From: a virus
Length of the DNA stretch: 64,000 nt
Direction: 5' to 3' (one strand)
IMG/VR virus record: IMGVR_UViG_3300033150_002410
Location: 1-64,000 of that record
Part shown: piece by piece, positions 58,836 to 64,000 of the stretch
Layout: each line of letters starts with the position of its first letter
How positions within the stretch are numbered: position 1 is the first letter of the stretch
The notes under the pieces: generated by a model
Seen by the model: the letters and a program-made list of their open reading frames with translations, nothing else
What the model was told of the DNA's origin: nothing
Database searches by the model: none
Translations under genes and position numbers: made by a program

Positions 58836-59117
58836 ATGAAACAGGATAATCTGGTTAATGATAATTTTTGGTGGCTTAACAGCAAAGGTGAGTATAAATT
58901 AGTGCCTGCTCAGTGTGGAGATTTGATTCCAGTACTTTTTATACTGACCAATGATCTTAAAAAATGGCACATAATAGAGAAAGATGAGGAACTGAAATAT
59001 GTTAATTGGGCGGATGTTTTTGTCAATGCCTATTATATGATCGGACAAAGAAAATATAAATTAGCTTTTGATGATGATGGAAATCTGGTTGCTTATGCTT
59101 GTGATATCTTTAATTAA
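58836..59117 (+). CDS. Hypothetical protein, 93 aa
   Basis: GGAGG lies about 15 bases before ATG, farther than usual. The product (DNFWWLNSKGEYKLVPAQCG, ELKYVNWADVFVNAYYMIGQ) is acidic and aromatic with no motif. It is the last gene before an 870-base gap. Confidence 0.45.
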   Translation: MKQDNLVNDNFWWLNSKGEYKLVPAQCGDLIPVLFILTNDLKKWHIIEKDEELKYVNWADVFVNAYYMIGQRKYKLAFDDDGNLVAYACDIFN

Positions 59118-59496
59118 TGTTCTTTCTTTTGTTTTTTATAATATATTTATTCTGATTTTTTGACTGATTCTATCTTGTTATATTATTATCTTTTTCTGTT
59201 TATTTATAAAAAAACTCGTCTTTTATTTTTTATGTTACCATGTTTTTTTTTCATGATTTCTTATCTTTTTTTCTTCATTTCATTTTATTTTTTTGTATAT
59301 TATTCATATTTTAAATCCTGTCTTTTTTGGATCCTGTCAAAAAATAAAAATTTTGAAACTGTAATTGTTTTTTGCGCTGAAAAAGAGGATTGCATCTGAA
59401 TTTTTTTCTAAAGTTGTGCCGCTGCGTTTCCGTATTTTTCAGAACTTGCGCTGCCATGGTGTGGGGGGCTCTTAGCTTGGGAGTTTCTTGGTTTTG

Positions 59497-59592
59497 TTTC
59501 ACATAGCGAAATTGGAATATGCTTAGTATCATATAATGAAATAGAAATATTCTTGTTTCATTATATGTAATAAGCTGTTTCTCTATGTGAAA
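59497..59592. ncRNA. Long imperfect hairpin, possible small RNA or regulator site
   Basis: The arms pair in blocks: TTTCACATAG with CTATGTGAAA, GCTTA with TAAGC, and CATATAATGAAA with TTTCATTATATG, separated by small internal loops and a 14-nt top loop. Four blocks in register over 96 bases are unlikely by chance even in AT-rich DNA. No promoter or T-run is clearly attached, so strand and product are open. Confidence 0.45.
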
Positions 59593-59901
59593 AGAAATTT
59601 TTCACTATATTTTTTGTCAAATAACAATAACCAGAGAAAAATATTTTTTTCTCCTATATATAGAATATAATATATTTTTCTGGAAAAGTATAGCATTTTT
59701 TAAATATAAGAATTTTTCTATATATAATTTTTCTTTTTTTTCTTCTGTTGTGTATGTGGAAAGAGAGAAAATATTTCAGAAAAGAGAAATAGATAAGAAA
59801 AGAGATAATATATTTCTGAAAAAGATAAAAAGGATATTGGCAATTTCTTCTATTGTATAGATATATGTAAACAAAAATTTTTATTTTTTTTGGAAAAGTA
59901 C

Positions 59902-59929
59902 TTGACTATTTCTGTATCTATGTTATACT
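59902..59929 (+). promoter_or_regulatory. Rightward promoter of the amidoligase region
   Basis: TTGACT (59902-59907), 16-bp spacer, TATACT (59924-59929). Start near 59936, inside the adjacent inverted repeat. Confidence 0.6.
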
Positions 59930-59936
59930 ATTATAT

Positions 59937-59956
59937 AGCCTATCGTATAATAGGCT
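59937..59956 (+). promoter_or_regulatory. Operator-like inverted repeat at the start point
   Basis: AGCCTAT-CGTATA-ATAGGCT: perfect 7-bp arms, placed exactly at the predicted +1. Could block transcription when bound, or form a 5' hairpin on the mRNA. Confidence 0.5.
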
Positions 59957-59985
59957 AAAACAAATTATTTTTTAAGGAGTAAAAG

Positions 59986-60489
59986 ATGGCTAGAAAGAAA
60001 TTGGTAATTGAGTGTAAGGAGTTTAGAAATTGGGAACTGCTTGGCAAGCAGTTCAGGTCTGTCTCTTGGGAGAAGTTTGTTGACTTCTTAAAAAAAGAAG
60101 GAGAGAATGAAGTTTGGAATTATGAAACATTGAAATTGGCTTGTCAAGTAGGAAACTTAGCAAGAGAGATTGAGAATTATAAATGTAAGAAACAAGGTTT
60201 TCCTGCTATGGCTTCTGGATTCTTCGATTACAGAGTTGTTGATACAAAAAATGCCGTGTTATATTGGTCGGGATCGGGAACATTGCATATAGTGTCTGTT
60301 TCCAATAGGCCGTTCACTCTTTTAAGAGCTTTTCGCTATCCCACAAGAAATAGTAGATGTATACAATTCTTCCCGAGGCTTGAGAAAGAGGATACTTTGT
60401 ATGATATAGGAAAAGCTTATTTTGAAGCTTTTCTTAGAGAAGAGGATCAGTATAGAGTGTTAACAGAAACTGTTTGCTTTTCTACATAA
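59986..60489 (+). CDS. Hypothetical protein of the amidoligase region, 167 aa
   Basis: ATG after AAGGAG. The product is mixed alpha/beta (VIECKEFRNWELLGKQFRSV, VWNYETLKLACQVGNLAREI, FFDYRVVDTKNAVLYWSGSG). No family is recognised. An early perfect inverted repeat in its coding DNA (GAACTGCTT/AAGCAGTTC, 60029-60049) could form an mRNA hairpin. Ends at the stem element and terminator that follow. Confidence 0.55.
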   Translation: MARKKLVIECKEFRNWELLGKQFRSVSWEKFVDFLKKEGENEVWNYETLKLACQVGNLAREIENYKCKKQGFPAMASGFFDYRVVDTKNAVLYWSGSGTLHIVSVSNRPFTLLRAFRYPTRNSRCIQFFPRLEKEDTLYDIGKAYFEAFLREEDQYRVLTETVCFST

Positions 60490-60549
60490 ATAGTTTTTAT
60501 CATTCCACATACGCGGGTGAGTTTTGGTAGTTCTCACTAAAAAAACTAT
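60490..60549 (+). other. Stem-in-stem RNA element after stop codon
   Basis: Begins right after the TAA of the preceding gene. ATAGTTTTT (60490-60498) pairs with AAAAACTAT (60541-60549); inside, GTGAG (60517-60521) / CTCAC (60533-60537) closes a loop TTTTGGTAGTT. The layout (closing stem, unpaired 5' side, 3'-side hairpin) recalls the two tRNA-like elements downstream, without a T-loop. Confidence 0.4.
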
Positions 60550-60554
60550 CGCTA

Positions 60555-60598
60555 AAAGCTTGTAAGGATTATTCAGTTAATCCTTGCAAGCTTTTTTT
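60555..60598 (+). terminator. Rho-independent terminator
   Basis: AAAGCTTGTAAGGATTA (60555-60571) pairs along 17 positions (one G-U) with TAATCCTTGCAAGCTTT (60578-60594), 6-nt loop, then a run of seven T. The strongest terminator in the window. Its outer arm AGCTTG/CAAGCT is shared with other hairpins of this region. Confidence 0.9.
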
Positions 60599-60630
60599 GT
60601 ATCTATTACAAAAAGAATAATATGTAAAAA

Positions 60631-60668
60631 TAGCTTGCTGTTGGTAAGTTAGAAATAAAAATAATAAA
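60631..60668 (+). repeat. 38-bp leader repeat, copy 1
   Basis: Hairpin GCTTGC-TGTTG-GTAAGT followed by TAGAAATAAAAATAATAA. Nearly identical to 63962-63999 (two changes in the hairpin, plus the last base). Lies 20-55 bases before the amidoligase start. Relative to copy 2 the stem uses G-U pairs, so pairing is kept. Confidence 0.75.
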
Positions 60669-60686
60669 ACAACAAGGAGAAAGAAT

Positions 60687-62363
60687 ATGGAAAAAAAGAA
60701 ATGTATTATTTGTGGGGAAGAAAAAGAAAATGTATGGTCAACAGATTCAGGTAATGTTTGTTCTAATTGCCTAGTGTATCGGCTAGATTTGGACGTTGAT
60801 TCTGCTGGTAGATTTATAAAGTGTGAACTATGCAAAAGTATTGTCGTTTCTAAAAAGGATCATTTCTATAAAGAAATATCCGTATGCAAAAGAAGAGGTA
60901 GAAATATAACAATATCAAGTGAGAAAGTGGTTCTTTGCCAATCTTGTTATGAGAAAAAAACTGCAGAGTGTAGGCACTGCAAAAGAAGATTTTTCATAGA
61001 TAGGGACTTGTTTGCTGTTGCAGGGGAAGATTGTTATATCTGTTTGCGCTGTTTCGATATACACAAATACTTCATTTGCATGATATGCAATGGGGTATAT
61101 TCAAAGAGACACATGCAGGATATTGATAATAGAGTACAAAATGTATGCAAAGAGTGCTTTTCGGAAAACTACAAAAAATGTAGTCAATGTGGACGTTATT
61201 ATGTGGAAGAGTATATGTATTACGTGAGCAACAGATACCAAACAGAAGAGAGGATCTTCTGTAACGATTGCTTTTCACGTCTCTGCTTCACATGTGAACA
61301 TTGTAATCATAATTACATGATCGAGAACCGGATATTAACAGTGCGTGGGGCTCCAATATGCGCGTGCTGTTATGAAGAAGATTATTTCACGTGCGAAGGG
61401 TGCAACAATGTATACAGACGTGAAGAAGTAGCTGGCGATCACCAGAGTGGCAGTATCTTATGTGTCAATTGTTACGATGATCGCGTACAAGAGATACATG
61501 AATATTCATATTTCCCCCGAGTCGGCGTAATTTTCCACCAAACAAACAGTGAAAAAGAAAAAGAAAATCTTCTCTATCTCGGTGTAGAACTTGAAATAGA
61601 TGACGGAGATAGAGAAGACGTAATAGGAGAGCTTCTCTATTATGCAGATGATGAAAAGTTTTTCTATATGAAACACGATGGCTCTCTCTCGGTTGATGGA
61701 ATTGAGCTATGTTTCCAACCGCGTTCTTTGCAATCATGGTTTGAATGTAGAGAAAAAATAGAAATGTTATTCTCATATCTAACAGCATCAGGATACAGGT
61801 CTCATAATTCTTGGTGTGGTCTACATATTCACGTGAACCGTAACTTTTTCAGTACTGCTTCAAAAAGAAGAAATAGAGCTTATGTATATAGACTAATGTA
61901 TATATTTGAACGGCACTGGAAAGACCTTGTCAAGTTTTCACGGAGAAGTGATGAAGCTATCTCTTCTTATTGCGGTAGATATCTCTATGATAGTGAGAGT
62001 GAGATAAAAAACAATACACATTATGAAACTGTAAAAAAATTATTGAGTGCAAGTAAGGGTAAATACTTTGCCGTGAATGATCTACATAGAGATACTGTTG
62101 AGTTTAGGCTGTGGAGAGGATCATTGAATGTAGAAACATTCTATGCGACGTTAGAGCTAACTTCTAATATTTGTGAAGTAGCAAAAAATTTAAAGACCAG
62201 TGAAATTTCTAGTCTGGAATTTTTGGACTTACTTCTTCTTCATTCTGAATACGAGGATCTAAAAAGCTATTGCAGAAGAAGAGATATATTTTTTCGTGAA
62301 AAGAATTACAATAAGAAAAGAAATAAGAAGAATAATAATAATAAACAAGGGGAGAAGAAATGA
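60687..62363 (+). CDS. Amidoligase with N-terminal zinc knuckles
   Basis: 558 aa, AAGGAG before ATG. Residues 1-265 hold many CxxC pairs (CIICGEE, CSNC, CELC, CQSC, CRHC, CLRC, CMIC, CSQCGRYY, CEHC, CEGC), a string of zinc ribbons. Residues 290-520 are an Amidoligase_2 domain of the glutamine-synthetase-like fold: LYLGVELEIDDGD, MKHDGSLSVDGIELCFQPRS, NSWCGLHIHVNRNFFS and YFAVNDLHRDTVEFRLWRGS. It is predicted to join a carboxylate and an amine using ATP. A class II glutamine amidotransferase lies 0.6 kb downstream, a known pairing. Basic C-terminus. The zinc array may hold protein or nucleic acid substrate. Confidence 0.82.
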   Translation: MEKKKCIICGEEKENVWSTDSGNVCSNCLVYRLDLDVDSAGRFIKCELCKSIVVSKKDHFYKEISVCKRRGRNITISSEKVVLCQSCYEKKTAECRHCKRRFFIDRDLFAVAGEDCYICLRCFDIHKYFICMICNGVYSKRHMQDIDNRVQNVCKECFSENYKKCSQCGRYYVEEYMYYVSNRYQTEERIFCNDCFSRLCFTCEHCNHNYMIENRILTVRGAPICACCYEEDYFTCEGCNNVYRREEVAGDHQSGSILCVNCYDDRVQEIHEYSYFPRVGVIFHQTNSEKEKENLLYLGVELEIDDGDREDVIGELLYYADDEKFFYMKHDGSLSVDGIELCFQPRSLQSWFECREKIEMLFSYLTASGYRSHNSWCGLHIHVNRNFFSTASKRRNRAYVYRLMYIFERHWKDLVKFSRRSDEAISSYCGRYLYDSESEIKNNTHYETVKKLLSASKGKYFAVNDLHRDTVEFRLWRGSLNVETFYATLELTSNICEVAKNLKTSEISSLEFLDLLLLHSEYEDLKSYCRRRDIFFREKNYNKKRNKKNNNNKQGEKK

Positions 62364-62590
62364 CAAGAGAAGAAGAATTAGAAAAGGTTCTGGAAGAAGC
62401 AGAGTCTTGTCCATATTGTGGACAAGAAAACTGTATGGGAGTTCTTGAATATCCGGAGGATGCCGAGGGTGTCTGGCACGTCTGGTGGGGTCAAGGACGC
62501 GGTGGTGAGTTTTGCGATAAGCATTTACACATGCTTGCTCAGACAGGAGCTTATATTTATAGCTGCTGTTGGGAACGGTTTGAGGATTAG
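62360..62590 (+). CDS. Small Cys-rich protein, 76 aa
   Basis: Coupled to the amidoligase stop by ATGA and preceded by GGGGAGAAG. It has EEELEKVLEEAESCPYCGQE, then GEFCDKHL and YSCCWERF; probably binds zinc. It resembles the 74-aa protein at 62678 in order and spacing (acidic helix, CPY, later FCDK or YCDR), so the two may be duplicates. Its TAG stop is also the first bases of the tRNA-like element that follows. Confidence 0.6.
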   Translation: MTREEELEKVLEEAESCPYCGQENCMGVLEYPEDAEGVWHVWWGQGRGGEFCDKHLHMLAQTGAYIYSCCWERFED

Positions 62591-62633
62591 CCATGGCCGG
62601 TGTCTGCTCCGGTTCAACTCCGGAGCATGGCTA
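62588..62633 (+). ncRNA. tRNA-like minihelix A (acceptor stem + T-arm)
   Basis: TAGCCATG (62588-62595) pairs perfectly with CATGGCTA (62626-62633). A bulge GCCGGTGTCT follows on the 5' side. The 7-bp stem GCTCCGG/CCGGAGC (62606-62612, 62620-62626; one G-C base is shared between stems) carries the 7-nt loop TTCAACT, a perfect T-loop (TTCRANY). GGT in the bulge could mimic the D-loop G18-G19 that contacts the T-loop. There is no anticodon arm and no CCA. The first three bases are the TAG stop of the gene before. This is the shape of a minimal RNase P substrate. Confidence 0.6.
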
Positions 62634-62635
62634 TA

Positions 62636-62651
62636 GCTTGTGTATGCAAGC
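62636..62651 (+). repeat. GCTTGT/GCAAGC hairpin after element A
   Basis: GCTTGT-GTAT-GCAAGC: a 6-bp stem with one G-U pair and a tetraloop, two bases after the tRNA-like element. A matching hairpin follows element B. No T-run, so not a terminator. Confidence 0.65.
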
Positions 62652-62677
62652 AGAAAATCTGATGACGGAGGGAAATA

Positions 62678-62902
62678 ATGGACGAAGAACTATTGAACGA
62701 AGAATTATCTAAAATTAAATCGGGCAATTGCCCGTACTATGACCATGTTTGGAAGTCTTCCGGTTTGTCATGTTCGCCGTTCAGCGGTGGATGTAACTCG
62801 GGAGTAGACGAAAACGGCAACGTCTATTGTGATAGACTTATTGCCAAATCTCTCAACAACAAGGAGAAATATAAAAACAAAGTAGAAATTCAGCAAAAGT
62901 AG
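62678..62902 (+). CDS. Small Cys-rich protein, 74 aa
   Basis: GGAGGG before ATG. MDEELLNEELSKIKSGNCPY, then LSCSPFSGGCNSG and VYCDRLIAKS; likely metal-binding or disulfide-bonded. Possible paralogue of the 76-aa protein just upstream. As there, its TAG stop is the start of a tRNA-like element. Basic tail KNKVEIQQK. Confidence 0.6.
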   Translation: MDEELLNEELSKIKSGNCPYYDHVWKSSGLSCSPFSGGCNSGVDENGNVYCDRLIAKSLNNKEKYKNKVEIQQK

Positions 62903-62948
62903 CCGTCTTGGTAGCTTAAGGCCCAAGTTCGATTCTTGGGCACGGCTA
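62900..62948 (+). ncRNA. tRNA-like minihelix B (acceptor stem + T-arm)
   Basis: TAGCCGT (62900-62906) pairs with ACGGCTA (62942-62948). The bulge CTTGGTAGCTTAAG contains TTGGTA, as in tRNA D-loops. A 7-bp stem GCCCAAG (62921-62927) / CTTGGGC (62935-62941) carries TTCGATT, a textbook T-loop. The two stems abut on the 3' side, as acceptor and T stems do in tRNA. Stem sequences differ from element A by paired changes, so structure is conserved rather than sequence. TAG is again the stop of the preceding gene. Confidence 0.65.
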
Positions 62949-62951
62949 TAC

Positions 62952-62967
62952 GCTTGTGTACGCAAGC
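62952..62967 (+). repeat. GCTTGT/GCAAGC hairpin after element B
   Basis: GCTTGT-GTAC-GCAAGC, differing from the hairpin after element A by one loop base, and at the same distance (three bases instead of two) from its tRNA-like element. Confidence 0.65.
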
Positions 62968-62997
62968 TAAATTTTTATGGATTAGGGAGAAAAAAAC

Positions 62998-63723
62998 ATG
63001 TGCATAATTGTAGCAAAAAAGAAAGGTATTGAATTGCCAAGTGAAAATGTATTAGAGAATTGTTTTGAAAACAATTTTCATGGTGCAGGAATTGCGATTG
63101 CTGTTGGAACGAACGTTCATGTTTTCAAGGGTCTGATGACGTGGGAAAGGTTCCGAAGAACGCTTAATCTCATAAAAAAGAAAATCAATTTGAAGGATCA
63201 TGCTGTTGCAATGCACTTCCGGATTGCTACTCACGGAAGTGTTATCGAGCAGAACACTCAACCGTTTCCTGTCTCTGATGACATGGAATATCTTACGAAA
63301 GTGAGATATACGGCGAAAAATGTATTACTTCACAATGGTTTTTTCTCTTCTTTGTTCTCTTATATTAATTGCAAGGAATATGACGTCTCTGATACTTTAT
63401 TATTCACAAAGAGTATAATATATCCGTTATCAGTGTTGGATCCTACTCTGGAGAGAAAAGAGACTGTAGAAATTATCAGATCAACAATAGGAAGCTCCAA
63501 GATTGCAATTCTTAAATACACTGGAGATTTTCTACTGTTTGGAGATTTTATAGAAGATGAAGGGATCTATTACAGTAACACGTCGTATATGGAAACTTTG
63601 AATTATTATGATGATAATTTCAAGCTTTATAAAAAGTATAATGAGAAGAAAAGTAGGAGAAGAAAATATAGAGATTATTACAGTAATAGTGTAACGAAAG
63701 ATTATTATGATTATGATGATTGA
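62998..63723 (+). CDS. Class II glutamine amidotransferase-like protein
   Basis: 241 aa, GGGAG before ATG. After Met1 is removed the nucleophile is Cys2 (MCIIVAKKKGIELP), as in Ntn-type glutaminases. NNFHGAGIAIAVG and KDHAVAMHFRIATHGSVIEQ with NTQPFPV, then NVLLHNGFFSSLF, follow the YafJ/GAT-II core (N and G of the oxyanion site). The later part carries TIGSSKIAILKYTGDFLLFG. It would release ammonia from glutamine or cut a gamma-glutamyl amide, partnering the amidoligase. Acidic/basic tail of low complexity. Confidence 0.8.
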   Translation: MCIIVAKKKGIELPSENVLENCFENNFHGAGIAIAVGTNVHVFKGLMTWERFRRTLNLIKKKINLKDHAVAMHFRIATHGSVIEQNTQPFPVSDDMEYLTKVRYTAKNVLLHNGFFSSLFSYINCKEYDVSDTLLFTKSIIYPLSVLDPTLERKETVEIIRSTIGSSKIAILKYTGDFLLFGDFIEDEGIYYSNTSYMETLNYYDDNFKLYKKYNEKKSRRRKYRDYYSNSVTKDYYDYDD

Positions 63724-63753
63724 ATATTAAAATTAATTAACAAGGAGTAAAAT

Positions 63754-63975
63754 ATGGAGAAAACAAAGTTAAAAGTAAAAAAGAAATTATATGTGAATGT
63801 ATCTTATCAGAGAAGAAGGTATAGAGTATATGTTACTGTATGTAGCAATAGTTATATAATTTCCAGCTACTCTATATCTTTTAGTAGAGAAAGACAAGTG
63901 AGAAGGTTTCTTGTTTCTCTTAGAAGAATACAAGAAGATAAAAGCAGAACAGCTAGGAATATAGCTTGCTGTTAG
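63754..63975 (+). CDS. Small basic protein, 73 aa
   Basis: AAGGAG before ATG. It is very rich in Arg, Lys, Tyr and Ser (KLKVKKKLYVNVSYQRRRYR, FSRERQVRRFLVSLRRIQED), a likely nucleic-acid binder. The last codons and the TAG stop lie inside the hairpin of leader repeat copy 2. The next gene would begin beyond the window. Confidence 0.5.
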   Translation: MEKTKLKVKKKLYVNVSYQRRRYRVYVTVCSNSYIISSYSISFSRERQVRRFLVSLRRIQEDKSRTARNIACC

Positions 63976-64000
63976 CAAGTTAGAAATAAAAATAATAATA
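63962..64000 (+). repeat. 38-bp leader repeat, copy 2
   Basis: Hairpin GCTTGC-TGTTA-GCAAGT and the tail TAGAAATAAAAATAATAA, matching copy 1 at 60631. Reaches the right edge of the window; by analogy a further gene of this cluster should start about 20 bases past it. Confidence 0.7.

Larger units (their letters stand above)
59118..59985. other. Long AT-rich non-coding region with RNA-like structures
   Basis: No credible gene: the open frames here are short and low-complexity. From 59160 to 59330 it is T-rich. 59400-59480 is notably GC-richer than its surroundings and might belong to an RNA. A 96-base imperfect hairpin occupies 59497-59592. 59750-59850 is purine-rich, with TTTCAGAAAA and TTTCTGAAAA repeated. 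A promoter and operator close the region. Confidence 0.55.

Noticed and set aside
59160-59399. 79-codon frame rich in Phe, Leu and Tyr
   Set aside because: Low-complexity T-rich DNA without a start signal.
60631-60668. tracrRNA-like sequence (GCAAGTTA-type motif in the leader repeats)
   Set aside because: The likeness is a few bases; there is no Cas gene or repeat array in the window.
62588-62948. Two normal tRNA genes
   Set aside because: T-loops are perfect but there is no D-stem, anticodon arm or CCA; each element is under 50 bases.

Overview
The window is an AT-rich, tightly packed segment of a tailed double-stranded DNA phage (or prophage) genome. It carries terminase, portal, capsid, a tail-chaperone frameshift, a long tape measure, a lysis region and a full replication set. 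No integrase, tRNA, rRNA or host housekeeping gene is seen. Start codons have clear Shine-Dalgarno sites and many genes overlap by ATGA. Promoters look like host sigma-70 (TTGATT or TTGACA, 16-18 bp, TATWAT). Signal peptides, a lipobox protein and possible spanins favour a diderm host; the host cannot be named from the sequence.

Layout. (1) 1-5460, rightward accessory genes: a TROVE/Ro60-like protein preceded by a Y-RNA-like hairpin, a J-domain protein, small proteins, a C5 methyltransferase and a Dam-type methyltransferase broken by an in-frame stop. (2) 5500-16400, rightward packaging and head genes: TerS, TerL, portal, head morphogenesis, protease-scaffold with a nested scaffold start, decoration protein, major capsid with a nested start, connector and tail-tube genes. 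(3) 16380-29820: tail chaperones joined by -1 frameshifting, a 1407-aa tape measure, a 1455-aa tail/fibre protein with a 153-bp coding repeat, then lysis-like genes (C39-type peptidase, holin-like proteins) and a phosphoesterase. (4) 56817 down to 29792, one long leftward block from a strong promoter at 56847-56875. It holds an initiator-like protein, a glycan-modification group (radical SAM proteins, glycosyltransferases, UDP-galactopyranose mutase, an oxidoreductase), primase, SNF2 helicase, DnaB-like helicase, clamp-like protein, UDG-PolA fusion, clamp loader, SSB, RecA, a nuclease, a frameshifted methyltransferase, a split Rad50/SbcC with SbcD, and an overlapping pair of coiled-coil membrane proteins. 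(5) 56818-57470, an AT-rich, repeat-filled divergent region, the best origin candidate. (6) 57471-64000, rightward small genes ending in an amidoligase / glutamine-amidotransferase cluster.

The most unusual structure is in that last cluster. Two small Cys-rich genes each end in TAG, and that TAG is the first three bases of a compact tRNA-like RNA: a 7-8 bp terminal stem, a 10-14 nt bulge containing GGT, and a 7-bp stem capped by a perfect 7-nt T-loop. Each is followed by a GCTTGT/GCAAGC hairpin. They resemble the minimal acceptor-stem/T-arm helix recognised by RNase P. Together with the Y-RNA-like element beside the TROVE gene, the phage appears to use tRNA-mimicking and Ro-binding RNAs at both ends of the window.

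All calls come from reading the sequence by eye. Family names rest on visible motifs, not on database searches.
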